64,000 nucleotides of DNA from Pseudomonas marvdashtae (GTDB taxonomy: Bacteria > Pseudomonadota > Gammaproteobacteria > Pseudomonadales > Pseudomonadaceae). Location: the NCBI RefSeq assembly GCF_014268655.2, contig NZ_JABWQX020000004.1, forward strand, positions 62,001-126,000, read 5' to 3'. How positions within the stretch are numbered: position 1 is the first letter of the stretch; every line of letters begins with the position of its first letter. Position numbers and translations under genes: made by a program. This document shows positions 44,510-51,621 of the stretch, piece after piece. The notes below the pieces were generated by a model. It saw only the letters and a list, made by a program, of their open reading frames with translations. It made no database searches and had not been told where the DNA came from.

Positions 44510-45724
44510 TCAGGCTTGTTTGCCAGCCAAGCCATCCGCCCGGAACATCCCACGGATCCCGCGCACCGCCTGGCGAATCCGGTCCTGGTTTTCGATCAGC
44601 GCAAAGCGCACGTGATCATCCCCATATTCCCCGAACCCCACCCCCGGCGAGACGCAAACCTTGGCCTCGGCCAACAGCTTCTTGGCGAATTCCAGCGAGC
44701 CGAGGTGGGCATAGGCCTCGGGGATCTTGGCCCAGACGTACATCGACGCCTTGGGGATTTCCACCATCCAGCCCAGCTCATGCAGGCCCTTGACCAGCAC
44801 ATTACGGCGCTGGCGGTACTGCTCGGCGATGTCGCGCACGCATTGCTGATCACCTTCAAGGGCGGCGATGGCGGCAACTTGAAGCGGGGTGAAGGTGCCG
44901 TAGTCGTGGTAACTCTTGATCCGAGCCAGGGCGTTGACCAGTTCCGGGTTGCCGACCATGAAGCCGATGCGCCAGCCGGCCATGTTGTAGCTCTTGGACA
45001 GGGTGAAGAACTCCACCGCAATGTCTTTCGCACCCGGCACCTGCATGATCGAAGGGGCTTTCCAGCCGTCATAGACGATGTCGGCGTAGGCCAGGTCGTG
45101 GATCACCAGCACGTCGTATTGCTTGGCCAGGGCGATGACCCGCTCGAAGAAATCCAGCTCCACGCACTGCGCGGTCGGGTTGGATGGGAAGCCCAGGATC
45201 ATCATCTTCGGCTTGGGAATCGAGCCGCGAATGGCCCGCTCCAGTTCGTCGAAGAAATCCACGCCAGGCACCAGCGGCACCGAACGCACCTGGGCGCCGG
45301 CGATCACTGCGCCGTAGATGTGGATCGGATAACTGGGGTTGGGCACCAGCACCGTGTCGCCCTGGTCCAGGGTCGCCAGCATCAAGTGCGCCAAGCCTTC
45401 CTTGGAACCGATGGTGACGATGGCTTCGGTTTCCGGGTCGATGTCCACCTCGTAGCGGTCCTTGTACCAGCGCGAAATGGCGCGGCGCAGGCGCGGGATG
45501 CCTTTGGAGGTGGAGTAGCCGTGGGTGTCTTCACGCTGGGCGACCGTGACCAGTTTTTCCACGATGTGCGGGGGCGTGGCGCCGTCGGGGTTACCCATGC
45601 TCAAGTCGATGATGTCTTCGCCGCGCCGACGCGCAGCCATCTTCAGCTCGGCAGTGATATTGAATACATACGGGGGGAGTCGATCGATGCGCGCAAAGCG
45701 GCGCGGCGAACCTTGTTCGGCCAT
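44510..45724 (-). CDS. alaC: Alanine transaminase AlaC
   Basis: A 404-residue class I/II PLP aminotransferase, glutamate-pyruvate type (AlaC). It has [40 protein letters not shown] at the N-terminus, [37 protein letters not shown] and the Schiff-base Lys in [22 protein letters not shown] 45724 has GAGG 6 nt upstream. It is well separated (207 bp) from the divergent LysE gene. Confidence 0.92.
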   Translation of the reverse strand: MAEQGSPRRFARIDRLPPYVFNITAELKMAARRRGEDIIDLSMGNPDGATPPHIVEKLVTVAQREDTHGYSTSKGIPRLRRAISRWYKDRYEVDIDPETEAIVTIGSKEGLAHLMLATLDQGDTVLVPNPSYPIHIYGAVIAGAQVRSVPLVPGVDFFDELERAIRGSIPKPKMMILGFPSNPTAQCVELDFFERVIALAKQYDVLVIHDLAYADIVYDGWKAPSIMQVPGAKDIAVEFFTLSKSYNMAGWRIGFMVGNPELVNALARIKSYHDYGTFTPLQVAAIAALEGDQQCVRDIAEQYRQRRNVLVKGLHELGWMVEIPKASMYVWAKIPEAYAHLGSLEFAKKLLAEAKVCVSPGVGFGEYGDDHVRFALIENQDRIRQAVRGIRGMFRADGLAGKQA

Positions 45725-45931
45725 TGTTGCCTCGAAATACGTGAGCGCCCGGAACCGTCCGAGCGACGTCGGCCACTGCGGTGGCCTGCGGCGCAAGATA
45801 ATAGGGCCAGTGTCAGATTGTCCAGTAGCGGCGCCGAACTATTTTCGACGACACTGTGGCGCTGCTGTGGCGCCATCGAGGCGTCCCGTCGGCCGTTGAA
45901 CACGTCATACCCAATCCTGATGGAACGAATC

Positions 45932-46594
45932 ATGGAATTTTCCAGCGGCTTCCTGCTGAGTCTTTCGCTGTGCCTGGACATCGGCGTCGCCAATATCGCG
46001 ATGATCACCCTGGCGATGCAGCGCGGCTATTTCCAGGGGTTTGCCCTGGGCCTGGGCACCTGCGTGGGGGATCTGGTCTACGCGGTCCTGGCATTGGCGG
46101 GCATGACCGTGCTGCTGCAATACGAAACGGTGCGCTGGGTCCTGTGGATCGGCGGCTCGGTGCTGCTGTTGTATTTCGCCGCGAAAATGGTGCATTCGGC
46201 GATCTATCACAACGCGTTGCTGGCCGAGGCCGGCGAGGTCCGGGGCAACTCGCCACGCCAGGAGTTTTTCCGCGGGATCTTCCTGGCCATGTCATCCCCC
46301 AGCGCCATCCTCTGGTTTGCCGCGGTGGGCGGGACGCTCATCGCCCGCTCCGGGGGTGGAACGATGCTCAGTTCGGCGCTGTTCCTGGGCGGATTTCTCT
46401 GCGCCGGGCTGCTGTGGAGCGCGGGCTTGTGCCTGGCGGCGACCCAAGGTGGCAAATTGTTGGGCGACAAGTTGCTGCGCTACTCCTATTGGGCATCCGC
46501 GGCGATCTTCTGCTATTTCGCGGTCTATGTGATCGTTTCTGGTTACAACGAGTTTGTAGGAAAAACCGCCGCAGTCGTCCTGCCTGGACTTTGA
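45932..46594 (+). CDS. LysE family exporter
   Basis: A 220-residue transporter of the LysE/RhtB group with six predicted helices. The family start is FLLSLSLCLDIGVANIAMITLAMQRGYFQGFALGLGTCVGDLVYAVLAL; the usual PGP of RhtB proteins is replaced by IGV. SSPSAILWFAAVGGTL is the second repeat signature. Probably exports amino acids or related metabolites; the substrate is unknown. ATG 45932 with GGAA upstream is chosen over 45920, which has none. Confidence 0.85.
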   Translation: MEFSSGFLLSLSLCLDIGVANIAMITLAMQRGYFQGFALGLGTCVGDLVYAVLALAGMTVLLQYETVRWVLWIGGSVLLLYFAAKMVHSAIYHNALLAEAGEVRGNSPRQEFFRGIFLAMSSPSAILWFAAVGGTLIARSGGGTMLSSALFLGGFLCAGLLWSAGLCLAATQGGKLLGDKLLRYSYWASAAIFCYFAVYVIVSGYNEFVGKTAAVVLPGL

Positions 46595-46673
46595 CAAGCG
46601 AAACGGTCTGGTAATCACGGTTTGGCTTCTATACTGCCAAGCCCGACTTCAAGTTTTCCGGAGTGTTGAAACA

Positions 46674-47162
46674 ATGGAAACACAAAAACGCGTTAACGCA
46701 ATCGAGCCGCGCTTTGAACAGGGACGCTTTCAGCTCATCGCCGGTTTCGGCGCGCGTTTTACCCAGGACACCGCCCAGGACATCCCGCTGCTCTGGGAAA
46801 AATTCCTGCCTTGGCTCGGTAAGGTGCCAGGTCAGAAAGACGAAGTGACCTATGGAGTGTGTTGCAACCCGGACGGCCAGGGTGGCTTCGAATACATCGC
46901 CGGCGTGGAAATCAGTCGGCTCGACGACCTGCCGGAGCAATACCGCTGGATCGAAATCCAGCCCGGGCCCTATGCTGTGTTCCAGCACAAAGGGCCGCTG
47001 AAAAGCCTTCCGGACACCTTCCAATACATTTGGAAAGAATGGCTGCCAACGTCCGGCCACCAAGCGGCGGATGAGCCTGAGTTCGAGCGCTACAGCGAGG
47101 ATTTCAATCCCAGGACCGGTGAAGGCACCCTGGAAATCTGGATACCCCTCAAACCGAGCTGA
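46674..47162 (+). CDS. GyrI-like small-molecule-binding protein
   Basis: A 162-residue protein with a GyrI-like/AraC effector-binding (SOUL-like BRCT-fold) domain: FQLIAGFGARFTQDTAQDIPLLWEKFLPWLGKV, YGVCCNPDGQGGFEYIAGVEIS, YAVFQHKGPLKSLPDTFQYIWKEWLP and the C-terminal GTLEIWIPLKPS. No DNA-binding domain is attached, so it is a stand-alone ligand-binding or gyrase-inhibitory-like protein. It overlaps the convergent GNAT gene by 14 bp. Confidence 0.88.
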   Translation: METQKRVNAIEPRFEQGRFQLIAGFGARFTQDTAQDIPLLWEKFLPWLGKVPGQKDEVTYGVCCNPDGQGGFEYIAGVEISRLDDLPEQYRWIEIQPGPYAVFQHKGPLKSLPDTFQYIWKEWLPTSGHQAADEPEFERYSEDFNPRTGEGTLEIWIPLKPS

Positions 47163-47664
47163 GCGATGGATCCGTCTGGTCAAACACCAGCCGCATCCGC
47201 CGTTCATAACCGATACGGCCTTTATAGGCCTCGCCGCTGTCGACCCAGCCCAGTCGCGTGTACAGGCCAATCGCTGCTTCATTGTCGGCGTCGACTGACA
47301 GCTCCAGTCCATTTATTTCCGGCCACGCCGAGCGCGCCACCGTCGGCAATGCCTGCAAGCAGGCCTTGCCGTATCCCTTGCCCTGGGCTCGGAAGTCGAC
47401 CTGCAAGGCATGCAGGGTGGCGCTGTGTTCATCGGCCCACGCGGGCAGCACGGGCGGGCGCTTGAGCAGCAAGAACGCGACGGGCACATCGCCAGCCAGC
47501 AATGCGAAACCCTTTACACCCGGCCCGGGCCTGGACAGCAGCGTATGCAGTGCACCGTGGATATCGCCGGAAAACTTGATCTGGTCAGGGTGGATTTCGA
47601 TGGCTTCGACCTGTTGCTGTTGCGTCGGGGTCAGGTCTTCATAGGGTACGAGCTGAGCGGTCAC
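47149..47664 (-). CDS. GNAT family N-acetyltransferase
   Basis: A 171-residue acetyltransferase. Motif A: LHALQVDFRAQGKGYGKACLQAL with the QGKGYG acetyl-CoA loop; ELSVDADNEAAIGLYTRLGWVDSGE is the usual C-terminal block. The substrate is not deducible. Its 3' end overlaps the GyrI-like gene by 14 bp. Confidence 0.88.
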   Translation of the reverse strand: MTAQLVPYEDLTPTQQQQVEAIEIHPDQIKFSGDIHGALHTLLSRPGPGVKGFALLAGDVPVAFLLLKRPPVLPAWADEHSATLHALQVDFRAQGKGYGKACLQALPTVARSAWPEINGLELSVDADNEAAIGLYTRLGWVDSGEAYKGRIGYERRMRLVFDQTDPSLSSV

Positions 47665-47741
47665 GAAAACGTCCGTTGTTTGCCGAGAGAATGGGTCTCG
47701 GATTCTAGCGAAAATTTTTCTTTGGTTTATTTTTGTTTGGC

Positions 47742-47768
47742 TGTCGATTCACCGTTTCTCCAGACGAC
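47742..47768 (+). promoter_or_regulatory. ECF42-type promoter
   Basis: TGTCGA (47742-47747), 17-nt spacer, CGAC (47765-47768). This matches the ECF42 target pattern reported for Streptomyces (TGTCGA at -35 and CGA/TC at -10), as far as I recall. It lies 38-64 nt upstream of the SnoaL-like gene, first of a probable operon ending with the ECF42 sigma gene. Confidence 0.7.
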
Positions 47769-47805
47769 TAAGGATGTCTCTAACAAAAACCTGCGGAGAA
47801 TCATC

Positions 47806-48240
47806 ATGAATACCCAAGCTACCGAAAGCGAAATCCAGACGCTGATCGACACCTATCGCCAGGCGGTCATGGCCAAGGACGTGGAAAAGGTCATGGCACT
47901 CTATGACGACAACATCGTCTCGTTCGACGCCATCCAGGCCCTGCAATTCAAGGGCAAGGTCGCCTACCGGGCCCATTGGGAGGCGTGCATGGAAATGTGC
48001 CCCGGCCCGCACAAGTTCGATTTCCATCAGGTCCAGATCACGCCGGCCGAGAACATCGCGTTCGCCCATTGGCTGGCCTATTGCGGCGGCACCAACGACA
48101 AAGGCGAAGAGCAGGCATGCTGGATGCGCGTGACAGCTTGCTACAAGCGTACGGCCGGCGCGTGGAAGATCGTCCATGAACATTGGTCGGCGCCATTCGA
48201 CCCGATGGCGGGTACGGCGATATTCGACTCGCAGCCCTGA
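47806..48240 (+). CDS. SnoaL-like/DUF4440 protein in the ECF42 operon
   Basis: A 144-residue NTF2-fold protein (YybH/SnoaL-like): ESEIQTLIDTYRQAVMAKDVEKVMALYDDNIVSFDAI and a C-terminal WMRVTACYKRTAGAWKIVHEHWSAPFDP. Such proteins bind small molecules or act as isomerases. CGGAG is 8 nt before ATG 47806. The ECF42-type promoter upstream and the 56-bp gap to the DGPF gene indicate membership of the sigma operon. Confidence 0.85.
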   Translation: MNTQATESEIQTLIDTYRQAVMAKDVEKVMALYDDNIVSFDAIQALQFKGKVAYRAHWEACMEMCPGPHKFDFHQVQITPAENIAFAHWLAYCGGTNDKGEEQACWMRVTACYKRTAGAWKIVHEHWSAPFDPMAGTAIFDSQP

Positions 48241-48296
48241 TCGGCTACGGTTTCCTCCTGCCACCTTTGTCGATCGGTTCGATCACGGAGCTTTCC

Positions 48297-48641
48297 ATGA
48301 AGTATTTATGCCTGGTGTATAGCAACGAACAGGCCCTGCACAACTCGCCCGACAGCCCTGAGGACGCAGAGTGCATGGCTTATGCCGAGTCGATCCAGGG
48401 CAGCGGCCGGATGGTTGCCGCCGAAGCCCTGGAGTCGGTGCAGACCGCCACCACGGTGCGCATGCGCGGCGGCAAGCTGTCGATCACCGACGGCCCGTTC
48501 GCCGAAACCAAGGAGCAACTGGCGGGCTTCTACCTGATCGATGCCAAGGACCTCAACGAGGCCATCCAGGTCGCCGGCAACATACCGGCGGCCCGGGTCG
48601 GCTGCGTTGAAGTCCGGCCGGTCCGTCAACTCAATCCCTGA
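48297..48641 (+). CDS. YCII-related DGPF-domain protein
   Basis: A 114-residue protein of the YCII/DGPF family. It starts MKYLCLVYSNEQALHN and has the diagnostic DGPF at residues 65-68 within LSITDGPFAETKEQLAGFYLIDAKDLNEAI. Genes of this family are the conserved companions of ECF42 sigma factors and are their usual targets. Biochemical function is unknown. CGGAG lies 7-8 nt upstream of ATG 48297. The gene ends 28 bp before a 25-codon ORF. Confidence 0.92.
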   Translation: MKYLCLVYSNEQALHNSPDSPEDAECMAYAESIQGSGRMVAAEALESVQTATTVRMRGGKLSITDGPFAETKEQLAGFYLIDAKDLNEAIQVAGNIPAARVGCVEVRPVRQLNP

Positions 48642-48668
48642 ACAGCAACCACGAACAGGACTGTGTCC

Positions 48669-48746
48669 ATGAGTCTCAAACCCGCATCTTTGGAGTGGGC
48701 CGTCGGCCGGCTCGAAATGCTGATAGCCCAAGGCATGCCCGACTGA
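48669..48746 (+). CDS. Possible 25-aa leader/coupling peptide
   Basis: This ORF runs from ATG 48669 to TGA 48744-48746, encoding 25 residues (MSLKPASLEWAVGRLEMLIA...QGMPD). AGGA is 8 nt upstream, a credible ribosome site. Its stop overlaps the sigma start codon in TGATG, so it would couple translation. The sigma start has no good ribosome site of its own. It may be a coupling ORF or the relic of a longer gene. Confidence 0.45.
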   Translation: MSLKPASLEWAVGRLEMLIAQGMPD

Positions 48747-49981
48747 TGCCGGGCGAGGCGGTCAAGGCGCGGGTCGAGCAGGTTTATCGGCAGGACTCGC
48801 GGCGGATCCTGGCAACGCTGATTCGCTTGCTGGGCGACTTTGATCTTGCCGAAGAAGCCCTGCACGAAGCGTTCTTCATTGCGGTCGAGCGCTGGGAGCG
48901 CGACGGTGTGCCGGACAATCCGCGGGCGTGGCTCGTGTCCGCCGGACGTTTCAAGGCGATTGACAGCCTGCGCCGTCGGGCGCGCTTCGCGGCGTCCCAG
49001 CCGATGCTGGTTGCACAGCTCGAAGAGCTGGAGCAGGCCGATTGGAGTGGTGAGGACGTGGAAGACGATCGCCTTCGGCTGATTTTTACCTGTTGCCATC
49101 CGGCCCTGGCGGCTGATGCCCAGGTGCCGTTGACGCTGCGTGAAGTGTGCGACTTGACCACCGAAGAAATTGCCCGTGCCTTTCTCGCCGCGCCGGCGGC
49201 CATCGCCCAGCGCATCGTTCGGGCCAAGGCGAAGATTCGCGACGCGAAGATTCCCTATCAAGTGCCATCGCGCACCGAACTCCCGGAACGACTCGACAGT
49301 GTGTTACGGGTGATTTACCTGGTGTTCAACGAGGGGTATTCGGCCTCGATGGGCGCCGAATTGACCCGTGAAGATCTCACCCGCGAAGCCATACGCCTCG
49401 CGCGTTTGCTGATGGAGTTGTTGCCGGAAGCTGAAGTCATGGGGTTGTTGGCGCTGATGCTGTTGCACGAATCGCGACGCCGGGCACGAAGCTCGGTGAC
49501 GGGTGAACTGATTCTGCTGGACGAGCAGGACCGATCCCTGTGGGATCAAGGGATGATCGCCGAAGGCTGTGCCATGGTGGAGGCCGCGCTCAACACCCGG
49601 CGGTTCGGACCCTATTGTCTGCAAGCAGCGATTGCCGCCGTGCACGCTGAAGCGCCCACCGCGCAAGAAACCGACTGGCCGCAGATCGTTGGCCTCTACG
49701 ATGTGTTGTTGCGCGCGATGCCATCGCCAGTCATCGAGCTCAACCGCGCGGCTGCCCTGGCCAAGCGCGATGGGCCGCAGGCAGGGTTAAGTCTGGTCGA
49801 GGGGATACTCGCAAGGGGTGAGTTGCTCGACTATCACCTGGCCCATTCGGCGCGGGCGGAATTCTGTCGGCAGTTGGGGCGGGTGGAGGAGGCGAGGGCG
49901 GCTTATGGACGGGCGCTTGAACTGACGCAGCAATTGCCGGAGCGACGGTTTATCGAAGCCAGGTTGGCCGGGTTGGATTAA
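48746..49981 (+). CDS. ECF42-type RNA polymerase sigma factor with C-terminal extension
   Basis: A 411-residue protein: sigma region 2 (about 1-75; RVEQVYRQDSRRILATLIRLLGDFDLAEEALHEAFFIAVERWERDG, AWLVSAGRFKAIDSLRRRARF), region 4 (about 110-165; LTLREVCDLTTEEIARAFLAAPAAIAQRIVRAKAKIRD) and a helical C-terminal extension of about 240 residues with TPR-like repeats. Size and DGPF neighbour identify the ECF42 group, which lacks an anti-sigma factor; the extension is thought to control activity. ATG 48746 overlaps the preceding small ORF. A longer frame reaching 48695 would overlap that ORF and lacks a ribosome site. A terminator follows at 50025. Confidence 0.92.
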   Translation: MPGEAVKARVEQVYRQDSRRILATLIRLLGDFDLAEEALHEAFFIAVERWERDGVPDNPRAWLVSAGRFKAIDSLRRRARFAASQPMLVAQLEELEQADWSGEDVEDDRLRLIFTCCHPALAADAQVPLTLREVCDLTTEEIARAFLAAPAAIAQRIVRAKAKIRDAKIPYQVPSRTELPERLDSVLRVIYLVFNEGYSASMGAELTREDLTREAIRLARLLMELLPEAEVMGLLALMLLHESRRRARSSVTGELILLDEQDRSLWDQGMIAEGCAMVEAALNTRRFGPYCLQAAIAAVHAEAPTAQETDWPQIVGLYDVLLRAMPSPVIELNRAAALAKRDGPQAGLSLVEGILARGELLDYHLAHSARAEFCRQLGRVEEARAAYGRALELTQQLPERRFIEARLAGLD

Positions 49982-50024
49982 TAGTCCAAAGGCTCGCTGG
50001 CATTCCATTTCCGGCCGACTTCAA

Positions 50025-50052
50025 CAAAAAAGGCGACCCGAAGGTCGCCTTT
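50025..50052. terminator. Bidirectional terminator between the ECF42 gene and icmP
   Basis: AAAAAAGGCGACC-N4-GGTCGCCTTT with A-run and T-run on either side; serves both convergent genes. Confidence 0.93.
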
Positions 50053-50071
50053 CTCATTCGCCCAACGTTGA

Positions 50072-51415
50072 TCAGAACTCGTGATCAGCGCTGTCCGGGT
50101 TCAGGTCGCTGATGCCCAGCTTGCCTGCGGCTTGTTCGATCGAACCGGTCTGCTTGACCAGGGCGGCGATGGCGTCGCGCACGATCTGGTTGCCCGCGGT
50201 GTTGCCGGCGGCGATCAACTGATCGTAGTGCTCACCCTTGTTGGCGTGATCGACCATGACCTGGATCTTGGCTTCGGTGTCGGCGAGGTCGGCCTTGAGC
50301 GCGGTGTCAGCGGCCGGATCGGCCTTGGCTACCAGCGACGACAGGCTGGCGCCGGTCATCTTGGTGCCGTCTACGCGGGAGTATTCGCCCAGGTAAACGT
50401 TACGGACACCCTTGGCATCGTAGAAATGCGAGTAGTGGGTGTTGTCGCTGAAGCAGTCCTGCTCGTCTTCTGGCGAGTTGGCTTCCAGGGACACCTTCAT
50501 GCGCTCGCCCGCCAGTTCGCCCAGGGACAGGCTGCCCATGCCGAACAGCATTTTGCGCAGGCCGGTTTCGGCCGGCTCGGCTTCCAGGGTGGCGCGGTAG
50601 TTGTCGGCCACGTTCGGCTTCCAGTTACCGACCATTTCCTGCAGGTCGTTGACCAGCAGCTGGGTCACGGACTTCAGATAGGCACGTCGACGGTCGTTGT
50701 GGCCACCGGTGGCGCCTGCGCCTTCCAGGTAATCCGAAGCTGGGCGATTGCCAGCACCAGGGCCGGTGCCGTTGAGGTCCTGGCCCCACAGGAGGAATTC
50801 GATGGCGTGGTAGCCCGTTGCGACGTTCGCCTCGGAACCGCCCAGCTCGTTCAGGCTGGCGAGTTTTTCCGGGGTAATGTCCTTGACATCGACCTTGTCT
50901 TCGCCGACCTGAACTTCGGTATTGGCGATGATGTTGGCGGTGGCGCCCGGGTTACCCAGGGCATGCTCGTAGGACTTGTCGACATAGTCGATCAGGCCCT
51001 CGTCCAGGGGCCATGCGTTCACTTGGCCTTCCCAGTCGTCGATGATGGTGTTGCCGAAGCGGAACACTTCGCTCTGCAGGTAAGGCACGCGGGCGGCGAC
51101 CCAGGCAGCCTTGGCGGCTTTCAGGGTGTCGGCGTTCGGCTTGGCCAGGAACGCGTCGACGGCGGTTTGCAGGGTTTTCGCGGTGGATTCGGCATCGCTG
51201 TAGACGGCATAGACGATGTCGGCATAGTGCGCGACAACAGCCTTGGCGGCGGTTTCGTCGATCTTGCCAGCGGCAGCGGGGGCAGCCGGAGCAGCGGTAC
51301 TGGCGGCCGGCGTTGGCGCTTGCGGCGCGGCGGCCTTGTCTTTGCCTTCGCCGCAACCGGCGAGGGAAATAGCGATGGCCAACAGACTGGCGGTAGCCAG
51401 AGGCATACGAATCAT
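50072..51415 (-). CDS. icmP: Imelysin-family lipoprotein (IcmP-like)
   Basis: A 447-residue exported lipoprotein: signal peptide with lipobox LAGC (Cys21), a Pro/Ala-rich linker, then an imelysin peptidase domain (M75). The GxHxxE motif is GYHAIEFLLWGQDL. DCFSDNTHYSHFYDAKGVRNVYLGEY and the helical repeats are also typical. P. aeruginosa IcmP was described as an insulin-cleaving metalloproteinase; imelysins are often iron-linked. ATG 51415 has AGGA 8 nt upstream. The same order icmP-bifA-sodB occurs in P. aeruginosa (PA4370-PA4366). A dyad upstream is a possible Fur site. Confidence 0.88.
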   Translation of the reverse strand: MIRMPLATASLLAIAISLAGCGEGKDKAAAPQAPTPAASTAAPAAPAAAGKIDETAAKAVVAHYADIVYAVYSDAESTAKTLQTAVDAFLAKPNADTLKAAKAAWVAARVPYLQSEVFRFGNTIIDDWEGQVNAWPLDEGLIDYVDKSYEHALGNPGATANIIANTEVQVGEDKVDVKDITPEKLASLNELGGSEANVATGYHAIEFLLWGQDLNGTGPGAGNRPASDYLEGAGATGGHNDRRRAYLKSVTQLLVNDLQEMVGNWKPNVADNYRATLEAEPAETGLRKMLFGMGSLSLGELAGERMKVSLEANSPEDEQDCFSDNTHYSHFYDAKGVRNVYLGEYSRVDGTKMTGASLSSLVAKADPAADTALKADLADTEAKIQVMVDHANKGEHYDQLIAAGNTAGNQIVRDAIAALVKQTGSIEQAAGKLGISDLNPDSADHEF

Positions 51416-51474
51416 GGCGAACATCCTGCTTCGGTGATGAATGGGACAGGCGCAAGGGTGCGCAAAAGCTGCGA

Positions 51475-51499
51475 CATAATGCGAAAGATTTGCATTATG
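51475..51499. promoter_or_regulatory. Inverted repeat upstream of icmP, possible Fur site
   Basis: CATAATGC-N9-GCATTATG, a perfect 8-bp dyad 60-84 nt upstream of icmP. ATAAT/ATTAT arms resemble Fur half-sites, but the centre departs from the consensus. Confidence 0.4.
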
Positions 51500-51621
51500 T
51501 GTAAAGGGCTGTGGCTGTAAATATTTCTTATTTAATGATGCAGATCGCCGCGTGTGGGCGGCGTCTGTAGGGATTGTCTCGTTGCCAACTCCTGGAACGG
51601 AGCAATGGCAGCGCAAAAGAA

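Noticed and set aside
44474..46594. A 706-codon plus-strand frame covering alaC and the LysE gene
   Set aside because: Mostly antisense to alaC; only its last third is the real LysE gene, which has its own ATG and ribosome site at 45932.
48251..48290. A second ECF42-like TGTCGA directly before the DGPF gene
   Set aside because: TGTCGATCGGTTCGATC lies so close to the start codon (about 20-25 nt) that a transcript could not include the ribosome site; probably chance.
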